Source: Pseudovirgaria hyperparasitica (Eukaryota; Ascomycota; Dothideomycetes; Acrospermales; Acrospermaceae). Taken from it: a DNA stretch of 64,000 bases. The stretch is taken from assembly GCF_010093815.1 (NCBI RefSeq), contig NW_022985551.1, positions 2,181,087 to 2,245,086 on the forward strand. Direction: 5' to 3'. How positions within the stretch are numbered: the stretch's first letter is position 1; the number at the start of each line of letters is the position of its first letter. A program made the position numbers and the translations under genes. Shown here one piece after another: positions 22,301 through 32,721 of the stretch. The notes under the pieces are model-generated. The model searched no databases, was not told the origin of the DNA, and saw only the letters and a program-made list of their open reading frames with translations.

Positions 22301-22744
22301 GGGTATTTGCGCAATCTTGGAGAATGGTGTAATCTTGCCGGTACGAATTAGGAACTCCCTTCGGGATTCGTTTGGTAGTGGGCCAGAATGTCCTGCATCT
22401 TGTTCAGGAACGTCTATGGACTCGCGATGTCTGTCTTCGATCCTGGTCTGTATCTGGGCGAGCTCTTTGTCCGCATGGTCAAGCTTGACTTCTAAGTCTG
22501 CGATATCTGATCGGATCTTATTCTTGATGTTTGAGTTAGCCGGTTGACCGAGGCGAGCACGAAGTTGTCGAGTCCGTGCAGTCAGTCTACTTTTCTCAAG
22601 CTGTGTCTTCTCGAGGCGCTTCTTGTCTCGTTCGTCCGCCTGCTCAGTGAGCATCTGATCAGCCTGCCGGCCGATATCTCTTTCTAGATCATCCTGGTCC
22701 CGCACAGCAGTCTCCAGGAGGACATTTGGTATCTCCTCAGACAT
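19313..22744 (-). CDS. RAD26: SNF2-family ATPase, transcription-coupled repair factor (Rad26/CSB)
   Basis: A 1143-aa intronless protein, the orthologue of yeast Rad26/S. pombe Rhp26/human CSB (ERCC6). It recognises RNA polymerase II stalled at DNA damage and starts transcription-coupled nucleotide excision repair. Order of parts: an N-terminal coiled-coil region with a long basic/acidic linker; the ATPase core with GDEMGLGKT (about residue 352) and DEGHKIRNP (about 483); then LSGTPMQNNLTELWSLFDF. The helicase C lobe follows with LFSQQRIMLDIL, MDGTTDIKDRQ, TTKVGGLGVNLTGAD and ARERAWRLGQ. The end carries the CSB winged-helix (ubiquitin-binding) domain with GRAFIKMIRDYIMTHGG. All catalytic motifs are intact. 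It is divergent from the CCDC174-like gene across 410 bp. Confidence 0.97.
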   Translation of the reverse strand: MSEEIPNVLLETAVRDQDDLERDIGRQADQMLTEQADERDKKRLEKTQLEKSRLTARTRQLRARLGQPANSNIKNKIRSDIADLEVKLDHADKELAQIQTRIEDRHRESIDVPEQDAGHSGPLPNESRREFLIRTGKITPFSKIAQIPKVSASLTDVMLDAEANDDEDVLVNETEVEAAIAPVSHRNLLRPGFRDEKDENVGEEEDFIPGDDSEAEDDSDEYIEVPGSHKRKPASKRHTKLDEVEDLAGVDDGNERLYQNRLQKWATARRAARKKARCELTSQEDGQEDIGEELNVEDEWHNPHPTRPDADLGGGYRVPGDIYPSLFDYQKTGVQWLSELYSQQVGGIVGDEMGLGKTIQIISFVAGLHYSKKLTKPVIIVAPATVMKQWVNEFHQWWPALRVSILHTSGSGMMDVKRESQIERDLEDDRYRGSTKRLTKAQKAAKKIVDRVVNEGHVLVTTYTGLLTYAELLVPVNWEYAVLDEGHKIRNPETTVAYHCKTLQTHNRIILSGTPMQNNLTELWSLFDFVFPMRLGTLPSFRLQFEHPIKQGGYANASNLQVETAMKCAETLKETISPYLLQRFKVDVAADLPKKSERVLFCKLTKIQRDAYEFFLKSEDMKSILSGRRQALYGVDILRKISNHPDLVDHKKLPQKVGYDYGSGVKSGKMQVVKALLEMWKKNGHKTLLFSQQRIMLDILQKFVRKMDGVNFLRMDGTTDIKDRQRMVDQFNTDPDLHVFLLTTKVGGLGVNLTGADRVIIFDPDWNPSTDVQARERAWRLGQKREVEIYRLMTAGTIEEKIYHRQIFKQFLTNKILRDPKQRQTFQLRDLHDLFTLGDEQPEGQTETSTLFQGTEVRFKDKQEANNDGAPIEDVKPGSQLETGPSNVDKIFAVARHEDYRTGESSATTPESSSNVTEAELKPVSDVKDQRLLSTIFSRSGVHSALEHDAIIESGAGNRRKKVKADPEVIAKEAKRIAAEAAEELRRAGEVARTVPIGTPTWTGTFGDGGRPPDPRGRGRGRGGIGSGLGSSSILSNLSARNPTQAGPSQSGLTRNGTGMRDESKPRGRAFIKMIRDYIMTHGGSVYTQNLIDHFGRYCTTESETAEFKEMLRQIATLQRGSRGRGRWILKDEYKGTARVGTS

Positions 22745-23154
22745 GGTCTCTTAGCAAGGTGTTTTTCTATTGTCAGCGGTGTCACAGGCTGAAGGAGTGA
22801 ATGAACACAAGGTGATGACAATTTTGGCAGTGGCTTAAAGCGCACACAGCCATGGAGAGGTAATTCGATGAATCTTGTCTCGAAGCACTAGGGTGGGAAG
22901 TGCTTTCGAGGCATTTGCAGTCGCAGGCGATTATTCACTTAGGCAGTAGCGGCCGCTGACCTCATCGTTCCCACGAAACGCGCTATCACTCAGCATTCCT
23001 GGCGCGCTCGCGCAGGCAGAATAGTGGGGTAGGGCGCACATCCATCTTTTGGCTCGAGCGGCAGCCTTACCTGATCCTGACCATGTCTAGTAATTACGGC
23101 CTCTCTCCACAACATCTGCAATAATGTGACATTGTTCACGCCATATCATCCTCG
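22745..23154. promoter_or_regulatory. divergent promoter of RAD26 (-) and CCDC174-like gene (+)
   Basis: A 410-bp gap between two housekeeping-type genes read in opposite directions. The sequence includes a GCGGCCGC island near 22950 and several CGCG-containing stretches, but no textbook TATA box. That is consistent with a broad constitutive promoter. Confidence 0.5.
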
Positions 23155-24159
23155 ATGCCGTCAACCAAAGATGCGTCGCTGTATGGCGAGCCACGCCCAA
23201 AGAAGAGTCACTCCAAGGAAGTCTCATCCTCGAGTACTCTGGCATTCACATCTCAACTATCGTCTCTCATAGCTTCTTCCTCGAAGGATAGCTCCAAGAC
23301 CATGAGTGGAAGAGCGCGAAAAGGCAACAAGGACGACATATTCAAAGCGCACAATAAGAATGCCAAGAAGCGTGCTCTGAAGGATCTCCAGGACTCTGAG
23401 ATGAGTCGGCCTGCCGCCAGTACCGAGCCTCTGGATGAAGCACAATGGAAACGCGCGCGGAGAAAGATGGAAGAGAAATCAAGGCTGTACAACGCAATGA
23501 AGAGAGGAGATATAGAAGATCTGGATGATAAGCATATGGTAGATTTTGATCGGAAGTGGGCAGAAGCACAAGACAAGCCCGAAGATCAAGCTCCGGAAAT
23601 CTCGTCGGACGAGGACGAAGAAAGTGATGAAGAGTTGATCGAGTACCAAGACGAGTTTGGCCGGACGAGGAAGGGCACACGTGCTGCAATTGCTCGGGAA
23701 GAAATGGCGAAACGAACCAATGCCCGAATTCAGGAAGAGCAGCTCGGAACAAAGCCAACTGCACCGTCCAACATTATCTACGGCGACACTATACAAACGG
23801 CAGCTTTCAATCCAGACGAGAGTGTGGCATCGAAGATGGCTGAGCTGGCTGCTAAGAGAGATAAAGAACCCACACCTCCTCCAGACAAGCACTTCGATTC
23901 GAAGGAAGAGATACGGACGCGCGGCACAGGCTTCTACGCATTCTCTGGCGACAAGGAAGAGAGGGAACGACAAATGAATGCTCTGAAAAAGGAACGGGAG
24001 GAGACCGAGCGCGCACGATCTGAGATGAGCCAGAGAAAGGAGCAGCGGAAACGGGAGGTGGAAGAACGACGAAAGGCTATCAACGCTAAAAGATTGAAAG
24101 GAGAGGCCGACAGGTTTCTTGCTGAGCTGGAAGTGCCGAAGAACTTGGGTGGTGGCTGA
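23155..24159 (+). CDS. CCDC174-like (DUF4078) coiled-coil protein
   Basis: A 334-aa intronless protein with the DUF4078 signature RTRGTGFYAFSGDKEERERQ near residues 255-275, followed by a highly charged helix to the C-terminus. The first 130 residues carry KRARRKMEEKSRLYNAMKRGD, which is typical of CCDC174. The animal relative is associated with the exon-junction complex and spliceosome, so a nuclear RNA-processing role is likely. An acidic patch (SSDEDEESDEE) could be a phosphorylation or nuclear-protein contact region. Start chosen at the first ATG; a second ATG (MSGRARKGNKDD) at codon 50 is possible and closer to the conserved part. Confidence 0.85.
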   Translation: MPSTKDASLYGEPRPKKSHSKEVSSSSTLAFTSQLSSLIASSSKDSSKTMSGRARKGNKDDIFKAHNKNAKKRALKDLQDSEMSRPAASTEPLDEAQWKRARRKMEEKSRLYNAMKRGDIEDLDDKHMVDFDRKWAEAQDKPEDQAPEISSDEDEESDEELIEYQDEFGRTRKGTRAAIAREEMAKRTNARIQEEQLGTKPTAPSNIIYGDTIQTAAFNPDESVASKMAELAAKRDKEPTPPPDKHFDSKEEIRTRGTGFYAFSGDKEERERQMNALKKEREETERARSEMSQRKEQRKREVEERRKAINAKRLKGEADRFLAELEVPKNLGGG

Positions 24160-24373
24160 AGTGCTTCGAGGTGATGCAATGCAAGACTTCAATTCCAGAG
24201 GACCGGGAAAGTACAACATTTGATGCATTGTGAAATTGACACGCGACCAAACTGAACTGACAAACTTTAAACAATCGACGTTGCTCGATTTCAATCTGAC
24301 CAAAAACATGTCGATATGATTGCTCTACGGATTACTCAGATGGCTACCTCTGTTTTTTGCCCACGGGGCTCGT

Positions 24374-25653
24374 TTAACCCCGATCAATCCACGCAGTGTT
24401 CCCCTCTACGTCTGAGTTGGGAAACTGAAATACCTTCTGTATGGTTGAATAAGGCTCGTACTGCTCGTCACTAAACAGCCTCGTTACGTTTGCAAGGATT
24501 CTACCCGTCTCGTTGAAACCTGGGCCATAATCTCTCCACTCGGCCATGGTCGTGTTGTAGTTGAATCGATCATCTGTGGTTCCCCACTTGATATACCCAG
24601 AAGACTGAATGGAGTCATCCAGAGAGCAATTGGCAAAGATTGACCGATGTTGTGCGTTCTGTCACGGTGGCCAGTCAGCGTATTGACAGCACCCAATGTT
24701 GCCGGAACGGAAGGAGCGTACCCATGGCCTTCCGAGCGCGCATTTCCCGGAGATACTTAGACTGGAATTCGCCTTCTCCACGTGCGAGTCGTGGATGTAG
24801 ACACCATATTTGTTGACGAAGGTAGTGTTCGTGCCTTTCCACGCTGTGATGCCACCACCGCAGCTCCGCAGCGAGAGACGTGAGGACTGGATCCAGGCTG
24901 TGCCGAAGCCGTACAGGAAGTCGGTTTGGCCAGCAATCTCACATGAGTGGAAGTAGGCATTGCCTAGCTTCCCAATATACACCTACGACAATCAGCGACA
25001 GACAGGCAGGCAGACAGACAGACAGATAGGGCAGAGTGATGCTCCTGGCTTACCGTATCCTGATAGCTGTAGAACCCGCAGTTATAGAAGCCAGTGTTTG
25101 CATAGCTGACGGACACGGCTAAGCTAGGTCCGGCAGCGTACGGACGCCAGTCATTGATGAAATTGATATTGTACACTCGAAAGTCCTGATTTCCAAACGG
25201 TGTATCGGCAGGCACAGCATTCCCCGTCGGACCGGATCCGGTCAAGCTGGCGTTGAGCGTGGGCGCCACAGTCAGGACACTCGTAAAGGCATTATCCAGC
25301 GTGCCAGTCTCCGCCGTGCCGGTCGCCTGGCGCCATATGATGTTGACCAAGTTAGTCGACTGATCACCTGGCGACGAGGTGGTCTGGCCGAGCAGCGTGA
25401 GTGGACCGGCTCGGGTCACGTTGAGCTGCTCGGTGTAGTTCCCGGGCTGGATCAGGATGGTGTACGAGGCGTTGTTGTGTGGGAGGCTTGAGATTGCCGA
25501 CTGCACCGTCGTGAATCTTGCTGTCGGGCCTACTAGGATTGTGGTGTCTTTCGGACAGCCTTGGTACGGATCGGGTGTTCTGGACTGGCAGGCATGGCGG
25601 TCAAAGGCGATGCAGAGCCGGAATGCGAGAGTTGCTAGTGCTACAATCCTCAT
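24374..25653 (-). CDS. secreted pectin methylesterase (carbohydrate esterase family 8)
   Basis: Three exons, complement of 25054-25653, 24722-24982 and 24374-24658, joined in phase 0, give 381 aa. The enzyme removes methyl groups from homogalacturonan in plant cell walls. A signal peptide covers about the first 17-22 residues (MRIVALATLAFRLCIAF). Family motifs are FTTVQSAISSLP, GFYSYQDTVY across the first join, the catalytic Asp in GQTDFLYGFG, and LGRPW at the second join, where the Arg and Trp bind substrate. Introns are 71 and 63 nt; the first holds a CAGA/GGCA repeat. The reading frame stays open past each donor, so the unspliced frame looks like three separate ORFs. The enzyme fits a plant-associated lifestyle. 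Confidence 0.95.
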
Positions 25654-26467
25654 GCTTGAGACTATAACGCAAACAGTGATATATTCTCTTTCAATGCTTG
25701 AAATGGAAGAATGTGAACTCAACCAATCGCTTCAGACATATACAAAGGGGGGGGGGAGAGATTCCTTTGTATGAACCTCTGACATTATTCTCCTTAACTT
25801 GAAACATCGTCCTTCAATTCTCATGACTATGCAGGATATCTCATTTTTGGTGACATGATAGTATTCTTCGCATCCATGCCTTTCTAGCCGAATGCGGGGA
25901 AGGTTAGATTGAGCAGCGAGAACAATCTGGACGGAGACCTCAGGCATTTATCCGTCAATAGCAAGTAGGCCAATGCTCCTTCCGTTCATTCATCCATCAA
26001 GTCCAACACCAAGTCCCGTGACATGAACTGGACTACTCGTAAGGTCGAGCGCACCCGGATACGGCGCGTATACGATATAGCTAGTCGAGTGACGAAGTAC
26101 GTCTCTGGTCAAACGTCCTCGGCCGGGGCACAACTTCCTCCATCCACATTCCACGCTATCCAATTCACAGCATCGATCCATCATATGCACAAACAACACC
26201 TAAGCATCACCAAGCCTCCGCAAGCGCCTTGGGAAAGGGGTGGGTTACAGCTCGGCAAGTCGCCGTGTGCGGACGTGTGTATGTATGTATATACCCCAAT
26301 CGAGACTAGATAGATAGACATCATCGACATCGTTACCGGACGGGAAGAGCGGCAGACCAGCGATGCTGATCAAAGATGCGTTTTGTCTTGATTGGGGTTT
26401 AGGCCCCCATCCATGGCAGGGCAGCTATCTACGACGCTACGGAGTTGTTGTTAGTGTGTTTTGCACA

Positions 26468-26495
26468 TGACGACGACGACGACGACGACGACGAC
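26468..26495. repeat. (GAC)n trinucleotide microsatellite
   Basis: About nine GAC units in a row within the gene-poor region, with an interrupted copy at the right end. Confidence 0.85.
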
Positions 26496-27659
26496 AACGA
26501 TGACAGCGCGGCGTGTTTTATCGATCTGGCTGACTAGCTATGGCTAAAAGATACAATATCTTTATAGGTTTTGTTTGCTGATATGTTTATGTTCGTCGGA
26601 TAGCGTCACGTATGTATGATAGGCCAGGACGTCCCAAGCACCACCATAACCGCACAGTCGTCCCTGACTGTACGAATGGCACGTATAGAAGCCTCATGGA
26701 AGCGGTGAAGGATTCGTGTGGCAGGGCCATATATGGTATAAGCGTGCATGGAAGGCTCGTACAACAGCAGCAGCAGCAGTTAATACTGGATGGCGTGCAT
26801 GTACGTGTATGCCGGCAAGGACAGCATCGACACCGACAAGCAGGATCCGGGGCGGGTGTGTTGTGGCAGTTTAGCAGTCTGGCTGAGCATGGTAGGGTAT
26901 CTATTGTAGGGCTGTGGCTGAGGTGGTGGTACTGTATTTGTAGCACATCGTACACACGTCCATCAACGACTATTCGCACAATGATACCTAAACGGGAGCG
27001 TGCGATGAACATCCATCAAACTACGAATGACTAATGTGAGGTGGGGTTGAGAAAGAGTATGGTCTAGCCGGATTGAGCAATTGGGACTGCGCAGCTTGTG
27101 GGGGCGTGATTGGTGGAAGGAGGAGATGCGTTTGTCAGCTCAGCATGCTTTCCAACCAGCCCTAGGCAGTCATTAGGGTGCAGGTTAGTAATTATGTATG
27201 CGGACAGACTTGAAGTCGCAATGGTTAATTAATCCGCGGGATCAGTCACACTGCTAGTTGATACTCGATCTAGACATTACGCAACACACCGTAGATGGCT
27301 TGCGCGGATTGCGAAGTGGTTTGCGTGTGTGCGTATGGGTGTGATGTGGTTTGGTAGGAGAGTAAAAAGTGGGCGGTGATTGCGTATATGCAGGCATACT
27401 TACACAGATACTGTAACGGCATAGATACGAAAGGCGACTCCGAGCGGCAGACAGGCGGCGGATAGACGCGACTGTACGATGTATGCGTATCCGTATCGGG
27501 ATGCCGCTCGTCTGTGCAGCGTCGGCAGGTAAAACGAACGAGCTCCAAGAACTGATACGCCAGCCTGCCTTCTCCCGTCAGCAGTCTCCAGGTAATAGGC
27601 AACCTAGCGCCCAGACGGACGAACAAGTGATCGAAGCTGCCGGTTCTTCCAGAAACACC

Positions 27660-27684
27660 CTGATGATGATGATGATGATGATGA
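27660..27684. repeat. (GAT)n trinucleotide microsatellite
   Basis: Eight tandem GAT units in non-coding sequence. In one frame they read as a Met run, which is the reason for a spurious open frame here. Confidence 0.85.
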
Positions 27685-29556
27685 TATCGCTACGAGGGCC
27701 ATGCACGACCTGGGATCGCATCGGGTGGTGGCAGTTGGAAAGTTGGGAAGGTAGGGCGTGCATGTATGTGTGTAATCAGGGCGGTATCGGCATCATGGAC
27801 ATGTCCATTGATGGGCGTGATGATAATGTACTGGCACTGATACAGGAGATTATACTAATGTCCGCGTAAAAGGCGAAAGCCGCGATGCGATGCGAGGAGA
27901 GAGTGTAAGGCAGATGACTCGACGATAACTAGCTACATACTAGGTACCTAGCCAAAACCTAACGTTAGGCAAGGCGGTGATGCGGTGACCCTCAGGGCGC
28001 AAAGGCCGAAACCCCGAGCGCCGAACCACAACTGAAACCTGGTATTACAAGTAGCTGTTGAGCAGGTGGCAGTGTGGGAATGCGATTGGCGGTACTGGAT
28101 ATTGTTGTGTAGGTCCTGAACCAGGGAACAGAAACAAAGCTGCAACGAGAGGGGGAGAGAAGGTTCATCCGCGCATTCGTGCGCGCGAGAGCCGGAGCCG
28201 GTCAAAAGGCTGGTTCCGAGCCAACAAGGACGACTCACTAATTACCCATCATGACCGTCAAACGTCTGATGATTGAATCAAAAGACTGAAAGTGAATCAT
28301 CCGCAGTCACGCAATAATGAGCAATCTCGACAAGGAATTCAGGCAAACGGTGCTGGGGTTGGCGTAGAGGCGGCAGTCATTCCTGCAGTGCCCGTTACAA
28401 TATGCACCGCATTCCTCGCGTCGCATATTGACACACGCATTGCTGGAGGGCGCAGCGGTGTTGCTTGCGTTGCGTTGCGTTGTGTTGCATCCATCGACCA
28501 TCGATCAGCTGGAAGAAGTCTGCCTGACGACGAAACGTTTGGGGGCCTGGCGGAGTCGGGTCGGGCGGACGGACAGATAGATGTTCTTGCACGATACGAG
28601 AGAAAAGGGTATCAAGTGCGAGCCTAAGAATGACATCCCATCTTGTGACTAGCACGCCTATCTACTGATTGAGGGAAGCATCAGTGTTTTCAATAGTGAT
28701 GAATGCCTAAGGTAGGTAATTAGTTCAACAGTTGGCTCGCACCATCGGACGTATATCATGGGCCGCTGCTTGCGTAAGTCCTAACCCCCAAAAGCAACAA
28801 AGCCTTTGCAAGTGTCAAGCCACACAATAGGACTGAGTGGACTGAGGCCCAACATTCATATCACGTCATGCTTGGAATCTTGGAATCTTGGAATCTTGGA
28901 CATTGGAATCTTGGAGGTCGTAGTATAGTGTAGTGTGTAGTATATTCTTCTCAACGGCTTGGGCCGTCTGGCGGGGCATAACGTTAACGCGAAGGGCTCA
29001 CAGGTCGTGGTGGTAATGAGGCGTCCGGCGTATACGGGTGCGGCTAAACGGTATACTTTCACCGCATTGACAACAGCAATCAAACACTATGCAGCACCAC
29101 GAACCACATCAAGGCATCTGCATTTACAATCATTCATTCCGCACCATCGTGACTGTGACTGCAATGGACCCGAAGCGGGATGGTGAGTGGTGGATGACTG
29201 GATCGTGTGCAGCGTAGGCGGATGAATCATCGACTATGAGGCCGACACGGCCGAAATGGATTACGCAGCATAGGTAGGTACCACTACTAATTAATTGTTG
29301 CAAGCAAGGCTGGCGGTGATTACATACGCCCGCGGACGAATATGATGTACAGCCTGGCTGGGGGCTTCTTTTTGTTTGGTACCTAGAGTGGTGACTGTTG
29401 ACTGGTCGGGGAGAAGGGGGGGGCCAAAGTCCGGAGAGACGAGAGAAGAGCCGACACGATAGCAACGACGAGACCGATGAGACCGACGAGAACGAGAAGA
29501 ACAAGAAAGACAATGGAGGACAATGAGTGAGTGGACAAAGGGACCAGAAAGATTTA

Positions 29557-29574
29557 GGGGGGGGGGGGGGGGGG
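29557..29574. repeat. homopolymer of 18 G
   Basis: Uninterrupted run of 18 G about 500 bp upstream of the ATG at 30079. Such a run can form a G-quadruplex and is prone to slippage and sequencing error, so its exact length is uncertain. Confidence 0.85.
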
Positions 29575-30078
29575 TGAGGATGTGGTGTGTGGGTGCAGCG
29601 TGGGGCCCAAGGCAGCCGGTTGTTAAGCTGACGAGATTTTGACCGCTCCAAGGCTCGTACGGGCTTTAGCGACGCCTAACCACCTAAACCCTCCCCTTGT
29701 CACCGACTCGTCCGAACCCATCCATGCCAAATTCCCCGTTTCTGTCTTTACTGCCTCTCACACACAATCCTGTCTCCGAAAACATAAAGACCTTTGCCTC
29801 CGCCCGTTTCCACTTCCAGACACACACACACACTCTCCAGTATCATCAACTCGAACTATCTCAAGCTTCAGTACACACACTACAACATCAACAACAACTC
29901 AAGCCACCCGCTACTATTCCTCCACCACGCATACCCGATCCGTTTAGCACCGCACGGACACCCCTGCTGCACATCAATCATAGGAAACAAAAGAAGAGTC
30001 ACCGTCACGGACATTTAGCCTTGACTCACCAGGCAGTCATTCTCACAAAACCTCCACCCACTCTTGCATCTCATCACA

Positions 30079-30837
30079 ATGCCTTCCCATCTCAGGAACC
30101 AAGCTCTCTTTGAGCCATTCTCCGCCGAAGCCACCCGCTCCCACTACATCACCGCTCCTCCACAGAAGAAGCAGAAGATGTCCCTCACCCAGACCTACTA
30201 CATTGCCTCGTCGGCACGGTCGAAGCTGGGCAGGGAAGCTGGAAAGCCAGACCACAACCTGAGGCTGCTTGTCGGCCATGCAAACCTGCTCGATTCCCTC
30301 ATGATCGAGCTCGCCGATGCTGAGCGGGACCAAGAAGCCTGGTTCAATCAGAACGTCAACAGGGCCGCCAAGGCTGACGAGCCCAAGCACATCCAATGGG
30401 TCGACAGCATCCGCGAGGAGGAGGACGAGGACTCAGACTCAGACTCAGAGTACGACGACTCCGACTACGAAATGGTCGCTCCTCTCCGCCGCATTCCCTC
30501 CCCTCCCGTCCACATCACCACCGTAGAGTACGACGACGACTCAGACAGCGACGAGGAATTCGAGGACGACGAAGACGACGAGGAGCATGCTCTAGAACGT
30601 GTCCCATCAGCACATGCAATGCCAGAACTCATCCACGATGACGTCTCGGACGACGAGAGCCCGCCCACATCACCGCCTGCCTCGACCAGGGAGTTCAGCG
30701 AGCAGGACCGCGCCGCACTCACCACCACATCCTTCTACGACAAGCCAGCCGCGATACCAGCCTCGCAACAAGACTCATTTGCAAAAGACGGCTTCTTCGT
30801 GCCGCAACGAAGCCAACCAATGATTGCAACCTTCTAG
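30079..30837 (+). CDS. acidic conserved fungal protein, possibly ECM13-related
   Basis: A 252-aa intronless protein. The N-terminal 100 residues hold the conserved block SLTQTYYIASSARSKLGREA followed by DHNLRLLVGHANLLDSLM. I associate this block with a fungal family that includes yeast ECM13/YJR115W, by memory of the pattern only. The middle is a long Asp/Glu/Ser tract (EEEDEDSDSDSEYDDSDYE, later DDDSDSDEEFEDDEDDEEH). The C-terminus ends in a hydrophilic tail with FFVPQRSQPMIATF. I chose ATG 30079 because the frame upstream has no ATG. The molecular function is unknown. The gene is isolated by 4.4 kb on the left and 6.0 kb on the right, and its leader is CT/CA-rich. Confidence 0.65.
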   Translation: MPSHLRNQALFEPFSAEATRSHYITAPPQKKQKMSLTQTYYIASSARSKLGREAGKPDHNLRLLVGHANLLDSLMIELADAERDQEAWFNQNVNRAAKADEPKHIQWVDSIREEEDEDSDSDSEYDDSDYEMVAPLRRIPSPPVHITTVEYDDDSDSDEEFEDDEDDEEHALERVPSAHAMPELIHDDVSDDESPPTSPPASTREFSEQDRAALTTTSFYDKPAAIPASQQDSFAKDGFFVPQRSQPMIATF

Positions 30838-32347
30838 ACCCACTCGACTTTGGGCAACAGCATCATTCCCCGTCTTTCTGCATAGCGATCTTTAGCGAGC
30901 GTCATTGTTTCCGGCATACCAGCGTATGGAGTTACTGGGAAAATATCCACTCAAATCAAGAGATTTTGTTCTTTCATTTTGTTTGTCATGGGTGGAGCTA
31001 GTAGTTACGGACACGAAATGACGGAGGAAGGTCATATATGGTCTATAGTGCACCTCCCTCTCACACTTTGTAGTGATTGAGGTTGAGATGGAGCACGGAA
31101 AGGAATATCTATAGCAATACACAAATACAAAATATTCCCAAAAAAAAAAAAAAACCTTCATGTTCTCTTGCTCTTCGTGATCTGACAAACTAAACTTTCT
31201 CTCCATCTTCCATTCCCAACTGCCGGAGAACGCAGAACCAAAGTCCGCACTTCCCGTGCCGACGTTGCATGCTATTGCATACCAGGCATTCCCAGCCATC
31301 ATCAGCTCACCGCCTGCCATGTGCTCACCTGACCCCCTCCTTGGGTTTACCTGGTCGCTCAGTCTAAGCTAGGTCTAGCCAGGCTAGCTTTACTTACTGC
31401 CTAGGTAAGTTACCTCAGGTCTGCACGTAGTTACTGCTGTTCCTCAGGCATCCATCTACGTACCACTCAACAACAGGCTAATTATCATCTACATACCTAT
31501 CTCCTTCGTTCAAAAGTATAAGCTATGTGTCTAGACTATGCCATGCCACGCCATGCCATGCCACGCCGAGCTCCAGACCTGAGTAGACTTATCTGTTTGA
31601 GTATCTCTCGGTCTGGTAGACGCATTCCCCACTGCCCGGATCGGAGAGTTTTGTCGTCCGAGTGCGAGTGCGAAGATAGAATAATAGATAGAGCAATTAG
31701 ATAAGACTGTGAGATTGAACTGTAAGACTGGTGCGTGCTGTAGGTTTCTTAGTATGGGGTATATTGTAGCATGGTTTGTAGCTGGATTAGGTATGTGTGT
31801 GTGTAGGTGCGTGCGTGTGTGAGACCGGGGATGCCGGCCGGCCGAGACCCGGACTCGGGAAGCGAATGGACGAACGAACGAATGTACCGAATGAATAAAT
31901 GAATGTGAACGAACGAACTACTGCTCACAGGTCGGCCACAGGTCCCCAAGTCTACGTTGCGAAAAAAGTTTGGGACTGAATTACTTTTAGGGGATATAGA
32001 AGGTAAAAGAGAGTTTGCAAAATCGGTCGGGACTTGCCATTAGTATTTTTTCGTTTTTCGAAAAGGTAAAATTGGTTTTTTTTGCTTTGTGCTTTTTTCT
32101 TTTGGCTTCCTGTACCTAATTGATATGCTACCTAATGAACAAGCCAACCAACCAACGCGCAGCTATTGGATCTGGCAGACGAACAAAGCTGGACCGAGGA
32201 AGTGGATCTAGGCCTAGGTAAGTATGGGTCGTGTACGCAGTACCGTACCGTAGGAGATATTTCCGACATGCCATCCCAAGCAAGCAAGCGAGCGAGCGAG
32301 CAAGCATGCAAGCAACACGGAATTGATAGCTTCTTTTTCTCGGCCTG

Positions 32348-32367
32348 TCTCTCTCTCTCTCTCTCTC
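32348..32367. repeat. (TC)n dinucleotide microsatellite
   Basis: Run of about nine TC units in the gene-poor region. Confidence 0.8.
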
Positions 32368-32602
32368 CCACTATCGGAAATCTTCCGCTGCCTGTACGTA
32401 TGTGTGTACGTATGTGTGTGTGGGTATGTATCGTGAAGGCCGAGGAGAATCTAGACACATACAATCACAATCTACGCGGAGAAGCCGCTGTGCACATATA
32501 TTAATGAAATAGGAGACTTTGCAGGATAGGCAAATTGGTTAAAAAGACTTCCTTGCGAGATCGGAATATATCTGCGAAGGTTGATTGATTGATTGACTGA
32601 TG

Positions 32603-32630
32603 GGATCTGGATCTGGATCTGGATCTGGAC
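32603..32630. repeat. (GGATCT)n hexanucleotide repeat
   Basis: Four to five tandem GGATCT units, preceded by TTGA repeats from 32580. Read on the minus strand they give Ser-Arg or Pro-Asp dipeptide runs, so nearby open frames are artefacts. Confidence 0.8.
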
Positions 32631-32698
32631 TTGGACTTGCGTCCTGGGTTTTGGGAGACTCGGGATATTCTGCGGAGTGTTTTTTGCTTGGGTACCTG

Positions 32699-32721
32699 CT
32701 GAGCTGAGCTGAGCTGAGCTG
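32699..32721. repeat. (GAGCT)n pentanucleotide repeat
   Basis: Four to five tandem GAGCT (TGAGC) units in non-coding sequence. Confidence 0.8.

Larger units (their letters stand above)
25654..30078. other. 4.4-kb gene-poor region rich in microsatellites
   Basis: No credible gene is seen on either strand. The left end holds the pectin methylesterase promoter. Simple repeats: G10-like run at 25747-25756, (GAC)n at 26468-26495, (CAG)n near 26765, (GAT)n at 27660-27684, TTGGAATC repeats at about 28870-28900 and an 18-G run at 29557-29574. From about 29690 to the ATG at 30079 the plus strand is strongly pyrimidine/CA-rich, as expected for the leader of the next gene. Open frames of 60-170 codons are mostly repeat translations. 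Confidence 0.55.

Noticed and set aside
23155-23301. N-terminal 49 residues of the CCDC174-like protein as a targeting signal
   Set aside because: The stretch is Ser/Lys-rich without a hydrophobic core or amphipathic helix, so it fits neither a signal peptide nor a mitochondrial presequence.
26612-29651. Many open frames of 60-170 codons in the gene-poor tract
   Set aside because: They are translations of microsatellites or low-complexity sequence (Met, Pro-His or Arg runs) and have no signal peptide, domain or consistent splice sites.
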